Source: Streptomyces phaeochromogenes (GTDB lineage Bacteria; Actinomycetota; Actinomycetes; Streptomycetales; Streptomycetaceae). From it: a DNA stretch of 64,000 nucleotides. The stretch's first letter is position 1, and each line of letters opens with the position of its first letter. The translations under genes and the position numbers were made by a program. The stretch is taken from assembly GCF_001418655.1 (NCBI RefSeq), contig NZ_LIQZ01000087.1:62001-126000 (forward strand), in the 5' to 3' direction. Positions 15,684-23,214 of the stretch are shown piece after piece. The notes beneath the pieces were generated by a model. That model worked only from the letters and a program-made list of their open reading frames with translations. It had not been told where the DNA came from and did no database searches.

Positions 15684-16373
15684 ATGAGCAGTGTTGTCGT
15701 CATCGGCGGTACGGCCGGCATCGGCCGCGAGTTCGCCCGCACCCGCGCGGAACGCGGCGACGAGGTCGTACTCACCGGCCGCGACGCCCACCGCGCCGAC
15801 ACGGCCGCCAAGGAGATCGGCGCGCACGGGCTGGCCCTGGACCTGTCCCGGCCGCGCGAGATCGCGGGCGCCCTGGCGGGCGTCGAGCGCGTCGACCACC
15901 TCGTCCTCGCGGGCATCTCCCGCGACCAGAACACCGTCACCGACTACGACATCGACGCCGCGCTGCACCTGGTCACCCTCAAGCTCGTGGGCTACACCGA
16001 GGCCGTTCACACACTGCTGCCCAGGATGACCGAGGAGAGCGCCGTCGTGATCTTCGGCGGGCAGGCCAAGGAACGGCCCTACCCCGGCGCCACGACCGTC
16101 GCCACGGTGAACGCGGGCGTCACGGGCCTGGTACGCACTCTCGCGAGCGAACTCGCCCCGATCCGCGTCAACGCCCTCCACCCGGGCATCGTCGGCGACA
16201 GCCCCTTCTGGGCGGGCAAGCCCCCGGAAGTGCTGGAGAACTACCGCGCCCAGACGCCCACGGGACGGCTCGCCCGCATGCGGGACGTCGTGGACGCGGT
16301 GGACTTCCTGCTGCGCAACGAGGCGGTCAACGGCGTCAACCTGAGCGTGGATGGAGGGTGGCTGCTGCGATGA
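15684..16373 (+). CDS. Short-chain dehydrogenase/reductase lacking the catalytic YxxxK lysine
   Basis: A 229-residue Rossmann-fold protein, with the nucleotide motif GGTAGIG near residue 8 and an NAGVTGLVRTLASELAPIRVNALHPG segment of the SDR core (bases 16110-16190). At the active site the sequence reads YPGATT, so the lysine of YxxxK is threonine, and the upstream catalytic serine position is GGQ. Atypical SDRs of this kind exist in actinobacteria and their chemistry is unclear. It is the last gene of the operon that starts at 10005; GGGGGAGAGG precedes the ATG. Confidence 0.85.
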   Translation: MSSVVVIGGTAGIGREFARTRAERGDEVVLTGRDAHRADTAAKEIGAHGLALDLSRPREIAGALAGVERVDHLVLAGISRDQNTVTDYDIDAALHLVTLKLVGYTEAVHTLLPRMTEESAVVIFGGQAKERPYPGATTVATVNAGVTGLVRTLASELAPIRVNALHPGIVGDSPFWAGKPPEVLENYRAQTPTGRLARMRDVVDAVDFLLRNEAVNGVNLSVDGGWLLR

Positions 16374-16403
16374 GCAAGCGTTGCTCCAGCACGGGGGAGT
16401 TCC

Positions 16404-17219
16404 TCAGGAGGTCTTGAACCCCACACCCGCGTACAGCGGCACCGGCGCCTCGCCCTTGAGCCGCTCGCCCGCCGCGAGTTCCGGATGCCATTCCGGCAGC
16501 GGGACGACCCCCGGCTCGACCAGCTCAAGTCCCGTGAAGAAACGGGTCACTTCGGCGTGCGAACGGGCCACGAGCGTGACGCCGCCCGCCGCGTACGACC
16601 GCACCGCCCGGTCCATGTTCTCCGGATCGTAGTCCCCGGTGATCATCGACAGTACGAGGCAACTGCCGGTCGGCAGCGCCTCGACCAGGGCGCTCACCAG
16701 GTCGTACGCCCCGTCCTCGTCGGCGACGAAGTGCAGCAGCGCGACCAGCGACAGCGCGATGGGCCGGTCGAAGTCGAGGACGGCCCTTGCCTGTTCCAGG
16801 ATCTTGTCCGTGTCGCGCACATCCGCCTGGATGTACTCCGTCACCCCCTCGCGAGTGCCGTGCAGCAGCGCCGCGGCATGGGCCAGCACGATGGGGTCGT
16901 TGTCGACGTACACGACCCGCGCGTCGGGCGCCGCGGCCTGCGCTAACTGGTGGAGGTTGGGCTCCGTCGGGATACCCGCACCGATGTCCAGGAACTGACG
17001 GATGCCCGCCTGCTGGACCAGCCACCGCGTCGCGCGGTGCATGAACCAGCGGTTGTTGAGCGCGGAGTGCCTGGCATGCGGTTCCAACGCAAGCATCTGA
17101 AGGCCCAGTTGCTCGTCGACCGGGTAGTTGTCCTTGCCGCCGATGAGCCAGTCGTACACCCGCGCGGGATGCGGTCTGCTGGTGTCGATCCGGTGCGCGG
17201 AAGGCTCTGTCCCCGGCAT
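16404..17219 (-). CDS. SAM-dependent methyltransferase of the Methyltransf_19 (DUF574) family
   Basis: A 271-residue protein typical of the large Streptomyces DUF574 family. It begins with TSRPHPARVYDWLIGGKDNY, has a SAM-binding FLDIGAGIPTEPN (about residue 78) and VVYVDNDPIVLAHA, and ends in the family's hydrophobic PLYAGVGFK. These proteins look like class I methyltransferases, but their substrates are mostly unknown. The gene converges on the SDR gene with a 30-base gap and is probably monocistronic. Confidence 0.9.
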   Translation of the reverse strand: MPGTEPSAHRIDTSRPHPARVYDWLIGGKDNYPVDEQLGLQMLALEPHARHSALNNRWFMHRATRWLVQQAGIRQFLDIGAGIPTEPNLHQLAQAAAPDARVVYVDNDPIVLAHAAALLHGTREGVTEYIQADVRDTDKILEQARAVLDFDRPIALSLVALLHFVADEDGAYDLVSALVEALPTGSCLVLSMITGDYDPENMDRAVRSYAAGGVTLVARSHAEVTRFFTGLELVEPGVVPLPEWHPELAAGERLKGEAPVPLYAGVGFKTS

Positions 17220-17296
17220 GCGGTGCTCCTCTGCTCATCGATGTGTGCGAGCAGTGTGCCACCGGTCACCGGATCTTCGAATGCCTTTTCCGGGCT

Positions 17297-17647
17297 CTAC
17301 AAGGGCGGTTTGAGGGGGTCGTGGCCCAACGCCATCAGCCGATGCCGGCGCTGTGTGTCCTCGGCGCCGGGACCGGCCAACGGTTCGCCCTCCGGGTCCG
17401 TCTCGGCGGTGACGGTGTCCACGACCTCGTACATCACGTCGAGGTCGTCGTCGGTGAGGTCGGTGCGGCGCTTCTGGAGGATGGCCAGCACATGCTCACC
17501 GGTGGGCGAACCCGCGTGCTCCGGCAGCGGTTCCGTCTCCTCGGAGGCGTCGCTCACCCGCAGCCACGCGGCCAGCTCCTGCGAGGTCATGTTCACCGCG
17601 CGGTGGAACTCGTCCCACAGCGCGTCGAGTTCGAGGGCGTCGGTCAT
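17297..17647 (-). CDS. DUF3140-family small protein
   Basis: A 116-residue acidic protein matching the DUF3140 pattern: LWDEFHRAVNMTSQELAAWL near the start, GEHVLAILQKRRTDLTDDDLDVMYEVVDTV in the middle, and a closing RRHRLMALGHDPL. No function is established for the family. There is no signal peptide or membrane segment. It lies downstream of the dps gene on the same strand, separated by the 9-base repeat at 17684-17718. Confidence 0.8.
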   Translation of the reverse strand: MTDALELDALWDEFHRAVNMTSQELAAWLRVSDASEETEPLPEHAGSPTGEHVLAILQKRRTDLTDDDLDVMYEVVDTVTAETDPEGEPLAGPGAEDTQRRHRLMALGHDPLKPPL

Positions 17648-17683
17648 GACGTACCCCTTTCGGTCGTGCGCTTGTCGCTCTCC

Positions 17684-17718
17684 ACGAGGCCTACGAGGCC
17701 TACGAGGCCTACGAGGCT
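17684..17718. repeat. Four tandem 9-base repeats between dps and the DUF3140 gene
   Basis: The unit ctacgaggc or acgaggcct occurs four times in a row, the last copy with one change (gaggctt). It lies about 40 bases upstream of the DUF3140 start. The count is a natural candidate for slippage variation between strains. Confidence 0.75.
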
Positions 17719-17759
17719 TGCGTGGCCTGCGCGCTTCCTGCCACGCCCGCCCGCGGGCC

Positions 17760-18242
17760 TCAGGCGCGCCGCGGCCAGTCCTCGGCCTGGAACATCCAGC
17801 GGTGCTTCTCCAGCTCCGCGGTGAGACCGATCAGCAGGTCCTGGGTGACGGGGTCGGGCTCGGCGGTCGCGGTGATCCGCTCCCGCAGCAGTCCGATGGT
17901 CGTCTCCAGCGCCTCGACGAGCACGCCGACGACCTCGGTGTCCTGGACCCAGCCCTCCTTCGGGCCCTGCGGGGCGGCCGTCGTCGCGACCGTCTCGGGC
18001 CGGCCGTCGGGCGGCACACCGAGCGTCGCCGCGCGCTCGGCCACGGTGTCGGCGTACGTACGGGCCGTGTCGACGACCTCGTCGAGCTGCAGATGGATCG
18101 AGCGGAACCGCGGGCCCACGATGTTCCAGTGGGCCTGCTTGCCGATGAGCGAGAGCCCGAGCAGATCCACCAGAGTGCCCTGCAGGGCCTCCCCGACGAC
18201 CTGACGAGCAGACTCGGACAGGGTGCTCTTCACCACGGTCAT
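17760..18242 (-). CDS. dps: Dps-family ferroxidase / DNA-protection protein
   Basis: A 160-residue Dps protein: a four-helix ferritin-like fold that makes a dodecamer, oxidises Fe(II) with peroxide and stores iron. The intersubunit ferroxidase residues are all present with canonical spacing: His38, His50, Asp65 and Glu69 (KQAHWNIVG, SIHLQLDE, YADTVAE). The N-terminus is short and lysine-poor, and the C-terminus ends in EDWPRRA with little tail, so DNA binding is not obvious. AAGGAG lies before the ATG. The start codon overlaps the whiB stop (ATGA), so the two are translationally coupled. Confidence 0.93.
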   Translation of the reverse strand: MTVVKSTLSESARQVVGEALQGTLVDLLGLSLIGKQAHWNIVGPRFRSIHLQLDEVVDTARTYADTVAERAATLGVPPDGRPETVATTAAPQGPKEGWVQDTEVVGVLVEALETTIGLLRERITATAEPDPVTQDLLIGLTAELEKHRWMFQAEDWPRRA

Positions 18243-18517
18243 AGTGCACTTCTCCTTGACGTTTGCGATGTTCGCGACGTTTGCCGACGGCGGGCCGTGC
18301 GGAGCAGTGCGGCGCGCTCCTCCTCGCCCGTGCCGCCCCACACACCGGAGGTCTGTCCGGTGGAGAGCGCCCACGCGAGGCACTGGCCGGACACCGGGCA
18401 ACGGGCGCAGACGCGCTTGGCGGCGGCGATGTCGTGCCGTGCGGGGCCGACCGTACCCACGGGGAAGAACAGTTCTGGGTCCTCCTCCGCGCAGGCCGCT
18501 CGCCGCAACCACTCCAT
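18239..18517 (-). CDS. WhiB-like iron-sulfur transcription factor
   Basis: A 92-residue Wbl protein. The four cluster-binding cysteines are Cys9, Cys37, Cys40 and Cys46 (C-x27-C-x2-C-x5-C), followed by the family turn GVWGGTGEEER at residues 58-68 and a basic tail (RTARRRQTSRTSQTSRR) that would contact DNA. Wbl proteins hold a 4Fe-4S cluster sensitive to oxygen or NO and act with the principal sigma factor. The stop overlaps the dps start by 4 bases, an arrangement that ties a redox-sensing regulator to an oxidative-stress iron-storage protein. The serine/arginine tail lies in locally repetitive DNA (near 18260-18295). Confidence 0.9.
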   Translation of the reverse strand: MEWLRRAACAEEDPELFFPVGTVGPARHDIAAAKRVCARCPVSGQCLAWALSTGQTSGVWGGTGEEERAALLRTARRRQTSRTSQTSRRSAL

Positions 18518-18580
18518 GTGGGGGCGGGTGCCCAGGGCGGATCAGCGAAAACACCCGATTCCGAGGCCGCGGGGCCCGTC

Positions 18581-18664
18581 GCCCTCAGCCGGCGAGAACG
18601 CGGTCTCCGCCCTCGGCCGGCGACGACCCGGTCTCTGCCCTCAGTCCGCGAGGACCCGGTCCAC
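18581..18664. repeat. Three tandem 28-base repeats at the 3' end of the hydrolase gene
   Basis: Units start at 18581, 18609 and 18637, each beginning gccctc and ending cggtctc or a variant. The third unit contains the last codons of the alpha/beta hydrolase, so the tract looks like duplication of the gene's end into the downstream spacer. Copies differ at several bases, so it is not very recent. Confidence 0.75.
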
Positions 18665-19450
18665 GAAGGCGGTCACGTGCGCGAGGACCGTGTCCCTGTT
18701 CGTCTCGTTGAACACCTCGTGCTGAGCGCCCGCGTACACACGCTCGGTCCAGTCGGCCCCGCGCAGCTCCTCGATGCCCGCGCGGCTGGCGGGCAGCGGC
18801 ACGATCCGGTCGTCGTCCCCGTGCAGCCAGAGCAACGGCAGCGCACCCACGTCACCGCTCTTGGCGATGGTCTCCAGGGTGCGTACGAAGGCTTCCAGGG
18901 TGGGGCGCTTGAACGGCCCGTGCCAGACCAGCGGATCCGCCGCGTACGCCGCACCGACCGACGGGTCGCGCGAGAGCGTCGTCGGGTCGATGGGGATGTC
19001 GGGCAGCGGATCGAGTGCCAGCAGCTGGGGCAGCAGGTCCCAGCTGCCGATGACCGGCCCGGAGAGGACGAGCGCGGCCAGGCCGGCCCCGTACCGCTGG
19101 GCGTATCGCGCGGCGATGAGGCCGCCCATGGAGTGGCCGATGAGCACGACCGGTACGTCCGGATGGGCGGCCCGGGCCAGCCGCTCCACGGCGTGGACGT
19201 CGCTCACCACGTCCTCGAAGTCCTCGACCAGCACACGCTCGCCCGCCGACCTCCCGTGCCCCATGTGGTCGGGGCCGAACACGGCCGCGCCATGGCCGTG
19301 CAGTACGTCGGCCACGTACTCGTACCGGCCGATGTGCTCCCCGTAGCCGTGCACCAGCAGCACCACGTACCGTGGCCGCTCCCGTGGCCACTCGCGTGCG
19401 GTGATCGTGCCCCGGGTGCCCGTGAGGGTGTGCTCGCGGGAGTCGGCCAT
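18641..19450 (-). CDS. Alpha/beta hydrolase, monoacylglycerol lipase-like
   Basis: A 269-residue serine hydrolase. The oxyanion region is VVLLVHGYGEHIGRYEYVADVL (bases 19310-19380), the nucleophile elbow GHSMGG, the acid in LLWLHGDDDRIVP, and the histidine in AQHEVFNE. The HGYGEHIGRYE pattern is that of the monoacylglycerol lipase/lysophospholipase family, which releases fatty acids from monoglycerides. No signal peptide is seen. ATG 19450 follows GGAGG. It stands alone, divergent from the TauE-type permease. Confidence 0.88.
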   Translation of the reverse strand: MADSREHTLTGTRGTITAREWPRERPRYVVLLVHGYGEHIGRYEYVADVLHGHGAAVFGPDHMGHGRSAGERVLVEDFEDVVSDVHAVERLARAAHPDVPVVLIGHSMGGLIAARYAQRYGAGLAALVLSGPVIGSWDLLPQLLALDPLPDIPIDPTTLSRDPSVGAAYAADPLVWHGPFKRPTLEAFVRTLETIAKSGDVGALPLLWLHGDDDRIVPLPASRAGIEELRGADWTERVYAGAQHEVFNETNRDTVLAHVTAFVDRVLAD

Positions 19451-19602
19451 GGGTCCTCCATCGGCGTCGGCGAAGGGTCGGGGGCGATCTTTCCAGGGGG
19501 CGGGGGAGCGGTCCATAGCGCGCGGCCGGTGTCGGCGGCAGGGGCCACCTGTCGAGACGGTCCTGACGCGACCGGATACGTGGGCATAGCATCGGTCCCC
19601 GC

Positions 19603-20376
19603 ATGAACACGATGACGCTCTGGCACATATCCCTGTGGGAGTTCGCCGCACTCGCCGCCGCGGCCCTGCTCGTCGGCTTCTCCAAGACAGCCGTCAGCGG
19701 AGCCAACACCGTCAGTCTCGCCATCTTCGCGGCCGTCCTGCCCGCGCGGGCGTCGACCGGAGTCCTGCTGCCGATCCTCATCGTCGGCGACGTGCTCGCC
19801 GTGCTCACCTACCGGCGGCACGCGCACTGGCCGACGCTGTGGAAACTGTTCCCGGCGGTCGCCGCGGGAGTGATCGTCGGCACGGTGTTCCTGATGTGGG
19901 CCGACGACCAGGTCGTACGGACGTCGATCGGCGCGATCCTGCTGCTGATGGCCGGGGTCACCATCTGGCGCCGCCGCAAGGCCGAGGCGGAGGAGGAACC
20001 CGACTCGCTGGCCACGCGGACCGGCCGCGTCAAGGCCCGTTCGTACGGCGTGCTGGGCGGCTTCACCACGATGGTCGCCAATGCGGGCGGCCCGGTGATG
20101 TCGATGTACCTGCTCTCCGCGGGCTTCCGGAAGCTCGGCTTCCTGGGGACCTCCGCCTTCTTCTTCCTGATCGTCAACGTCTCCAAGGTCCCCTTCAGCG
20201 TCGGCCTCGGCCTGATCGACGGCAACTCGCTGCTGCTGGACGCGGCCCTCGCCGCCTTCGTCGTACCGGGGGCGTTCATCGGGAAATGGGCCGTGAACCG
20301 GATCAATCAGCGGCTCTTCGAGCAGCTGGTGATCGCGGCGACGGTGGTGGGCGGAGCGCAGCTGCTCCTGCGCTGA
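19603..20376 (+). CDS. TauE/SafE-family membrane permease
   Basis: A 257-residue membrane protein with seven to eight hydrophobic segments and the two internal repeats of the TauE/SafE (DUF81) family. The first repeat begins LLVGFSKTAVSGANTVS, the second GVLGGFTTMVANAGGPVMSMYLL. Members are linked to export of sulfite, sulfoacetate or other organic anions. Nothing nearby points to the substrate. A charged cytoplasmic loop (RRRKAEAEEEPDS) separates the halves. The gene diverges from the lipase-like gene, with 152 bases between them. Confidence 0.87.
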   Translation: MNTMTLWHISLWEFAALAAAALLVGFSKTAVSGANTVSLAIFAAVLPARASTGVLLPILIVGDVLAVLTYRRHAHWPTLWKLFPAVAAGVIVGTVFLMWADDQVVRTSIGAILLLMAGVTIWRRRKAEAEEEPDSLATRTGRVKARSYGVLGGFTTMVANAGGPVMSMYLLSAGFRKLGFLGTSAFFFLIVNVSKVPFSVGLGLIDGNSLLLDAALAAFVVPGAFIGKWAVNRINQRLFEQLVIAATVVGGAQLLLR

Positions 20377-20499
20377 GCCCCGTCGCCCGTCGCCCGGCGC
20401 GCGCGGTCGCCTAGTACGCCGATTCCGTGGCGTCCCCGTCCGGCCGGACCTAGGCTGGAGGCGTCAACAGTGTGTTCCCGGGGCAGGGAGGCTGCGGCC

Positions 20500-22335
20500 A
20501 TGTCCGAGGCGTCCGGTCACGAGGATCCACCGGCATCCGCCCGCTATCTGCCGATCGCCGAGCACGGTCTGATCGGTGATCTGCGCAGCGTGGCCCTGGT
20601 GGGCACGAACGGCACGATCGACTGGTACTGCTGTCCGTCCTTCGACGCCCCCAGCGTCTTCGCCTCGATCCTCGACGCCGACCGGGGCGGCTCCTTCGAG
20701 CTGGCCGCCGCCGTGCCCGCCCGGACCAAGCAGTTCTACTTCCCCGACACCAACGTCCTGGTCACCCGGTTCTTCACCGAGGACGGCGTGGGTGAGATTC
20801 AGGACTTCATGCCGGTGGACGGCGACGAGACCGAGGCGGACCGGCACCGGCTCATCCGCCGCGTGCTGTGCGTACGCGGCTCGATCCCCTTCCGCGCGCG
20901 CGTGGCCCCCCGGTTCGAGTACGGAGCCCAGCCGCACACCGCACGGCTGCACGACGACATGGTGATCTTCGAGTCCGAGAACCTGGCTCTCGCGCTGACC
21001 GCCACGGAGCCGCTCGAATGCGACGGGCTCGACGCGCGAGTGGACTTCAAGCTCCAGGAGGGCGAGTCCGCGGTGTTCGCCCTCGACCAGGTCAGCGGCG
21101 CCATCCAGCCCCGCCGCTGCCCGCGCGCCGAGGCCGAGGCGCTGTTCAACTCCACGGTGGCCTTCTGGCGGCACTGGCTGACCGCCTCCCAGTACCGCGG
21201 CCGGTGGCGGGAGATGGTGCACCGCTCCGCGCTCACCCTCAAACTGCTCACCTACGCGCCGACCGGCGCGATCGTGGCCGCGGCCACGACCAGCCTGCCC
21301 GAACAGCTCGGCGGCGAGCGCAACTGGGACTACCGGTACGTGTGGGTGCGCGACGCCGCCTTCTGCGTGTACGCGCTGCTGAGGCTGGGCTTCACCAGCG
21401 AGGCCGAGTCCTTCATGGCCTTCGCGGCCAGGCACATCACCCCGGGCGACGGCCACCCCGGGGGCCCACTGCAGATCATGTACGGCATCGACGGCCGCAC
21501 CGACCTGCCCGAGCGGGAACTGTCCCACCTGGAGGGATACCAGGGCTCCGCCCCCGTCCGGGTCGGCAACGCGGCGTCCGACCAGCTCCAGCTCGACATC
21601 TACGGGGCGCTCATCGACTCGGTCTACCTCTACGACAAGTGGGCCCAGCCGATCTCCAGCGACCAGTGGGACAACATCTGCGGACTGGTCGACTGGGTCT
21701 GCGAACACTGGGACCAGCCCGACGAGGGCGTCTGGGAGACCCGCGGCGGCCGTAAGAACTTCCTCTACTCCCGGCTCATGTGCTGGGTGGCGATCGAGCG
21801 GGCCATACGGCTGGCCACCCGCCGGGGCCTGCCCGCGGACATCGTGCGCTGGCGCGACGCCCGCGACACGATCTACCGGCGGATCATGAAACGCTGCTGG
21901 TCACCGGCGCGCCAGGCGTTCGTCCAGCACGAGGACGACGACGTCCTGGACGCCGCGGTGCTGATGATGCCCCTGGCCAAGTTCATCTCGCCGACCGACC
22001 CGAAGTGGCTCTCCACCCTCGACGCGCTCACCGAGGACCTGGTCTCCGACTCGCTGGTCTACCGCTACGACCCGAACGCGAGCCCCGACGGCCTGCGCGG
22101 CGAGGAGGGCACCTTCTCGATCTGCTCCTTCTGGTACGTCGAGGCCCTGACCCGGGCCGGACGGCTCGACGAGGCACGGCTGGCCTTCGAGAAGATGCTC
22201 ACCTACGCCAACCACCTCGGCCTGTACGCCGAGGAGATCAGCCACACCGGCGAACAGCAGGGCAACTTCCCGCAGGCCTTCACCCATCTCTCCCTGATCA
22301 GCGCGGCGTTCAACCTGGACCGGGCCCTGGGCTGA
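20500..22335 (+). CDS. GH15-family glucoamylase/trehalase-like enzyme
   Basis: A 611-residue cytoplasmic glycoside hydrolase family 15 protein. It has the N-terminal beta domain ([26 protein letters not shown]) and the alpha6/alpha6 barrel marks [24 protein letters not shown] and [24 protein letters not shown], with a final [17 protein letters not shown]. Related actinobacterial proteins hydrolyse trehalose or maltosyl bonds. ATG 20500 was chosen because GGGAGG lies eight bases before it; a longer frame from 20470 has no ribosome site. It appears monocistronic. Confidence 0.9.
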   Translation: MSEASGHEDPPASARYLPIAEHGLIGDLRSVALVGTNGTIDWYCCPSFDAPSVFASILDADRGGSFELAAAVPARTKQFYFPDTNVLVTRFFTEDGVGEIQDFMPVDGDETEADRHRLIRRVLCVRGSIPFRARVAPRFEYGAQPHTARLHDDMVIFESENLALALTATEPLECDGLDARVDFKLQEGESAVFALDQVSGAIQPRRCPRAEAEALFNSTVAFWRHWLTASQYRGRWREMVHRSALTLKLLTYAPTGAIVAAATTSLPEQLGGERNWDYRYVWVRDAAFCVYALLRLGFTSEAESFMAFAARHITPGDGHPGGPLQIMYGIDGRTDLPERELSHLEGYQGSAPVRVGNAASDQLQLDIYGALIDSVYLYDKWAQPISSDQWDNICGLVDWVCEHWDQPDEGVWETRGGRKNFLYSRLMCWVAIERAIRLATRRGLPADIVRWRDARDTIYRRIMKRCWSPARQAFVQHEDDDVLDAAVLMMPLAKFISPTDPKWLSTLDALTEDLVSDSLVYRYDPNASPDGLRGEEGTFSICSFWYVEALTRAGRLDEARLAFEKMLTYANHLGLYAEEISHTGEQQGNFPQAFTHLSLISAAFNLDRALG

Positions 22336-22421
22336 CAGCGGCCGGGCCGGAGGACGGACGGGCGAGCCGGAGGACGGACGGGTGGATCGGCGAAAAAGTG
22401 CGGCCCCGTACGCTCGGTGCC

Positions 22422-23180
22422 ATGTCCCCGCATGTCCTGGTCCTCGGCGGGACCACCGAGGCGCGTGAACTGGCCGCGTCGCTCGCGGCCCGCCCCGGCA
22501 CGCGCGTGACCACGTCGCTCGCGGGCCGCGTGTCCCGGCCCGGGGCCCTGGACGGGGACGTACGCGTCGGGGGGTTCGGCGGGGCGGAGGGCCTGGCCCA
22601 GTGGCTGCGCGCCGAGCACGTGGACGCCGTCGTCGACGCCACGCACCCCTTCGCGACGGGCATCACCGAGAACGCGGCACGGGCCGCGGCGGCCACCGGA
22701 GTCCTGGCCGTCGTCCTGCGCCGCCCGGGCTGGACCCCCGTCCCCGGCGACCGCTGGCACCCGGCGGCCTCCCTCGCCGAAGCCGCCGCCCTGCTCCCGC
22801 CCCTGGGCCGGCGCGTCTTCCTCACGACGGGCCGCCTGGGCCTGGCGGCCTTCGCCCGGGAGCCCGAACTGCACTACCTCGTACGCTCGGTGGAACCCCC
22901 CGAGCCGCCGATGCCGCGCCACACGGACGTCCTGCTGGCGCGCGGCCCGTTCACGGTGGAGTCCGAGACGGCCCTCCTGCGCGACCATCGCATCGACGTC
23001 CTGGTCACCAAGGACAGCGGCGGCTCGGCCACCTCGGCCAAACTGACGGCCGCCCGGGAACTGGGGCTGCCGGTCGTGGTCGTACACCGCCCGCCCCTCC
23101 CGGAGGGGGTACGAGCCGAACCGGACGTGGCGTCGGTGCTGGCCCGGCTGGGCTTCGGGGCGGGGCGGGAAGCCGGGTAG
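22422..23180 (+). CDS. cobK: Precorrin-6A reductase
   Basis: A 252-residue CobK/CbiJ protein that reduces precorrin-6A to dihydro-precorrin-6 with NADPH in cobalamin ring synthesis. Family marks are the opening VLVLGGTTEARELA, VDATHPFA near residue 73, RVFLTTGRLGL, and VTKDSGGSATSAKL near the end. It is followed by the convergent exporter gene; the gene making its substrate, cobF, lies 2.4 kb further on and on the other strand, so the two cob genes are split by an unrelated gene. Confidence 0.93.
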   Translation: MSPHVLVLGGTTEARELAASLAARPGTRVTTSLAGRVSRPGALDGDVRVGGFGGAEGLAQWLRAEHVDAVVDATHPFATGITENAARAAAATGVLAVVLRRPGWTPVPGDRWHPAASLAEAAALLPPLGRRVFLTTGRLGLAAFAREPELHYLVRSVEPPEPPMPRHTDVLLARGPFTVESETALLRDHRIDVLVTKDSGGSATSAKLTAARELGLPVVVVHRPPLPEGVRAEPDVASVLARLGFGAGREAG

Positions 23181-23214
23181 GAGGCGGGACCGGACGGCTC
23201 GCGGGGCGTGCTCG

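Noticed and set aside
8640-16373. The ECF sigma factor as regulator of the 10005-16373 operon
   Set aside because: The XRE-cupin regulator is adjacent and of the usual type for such operons; no ECF promoter motif could be recognised, so the link was not claimed.
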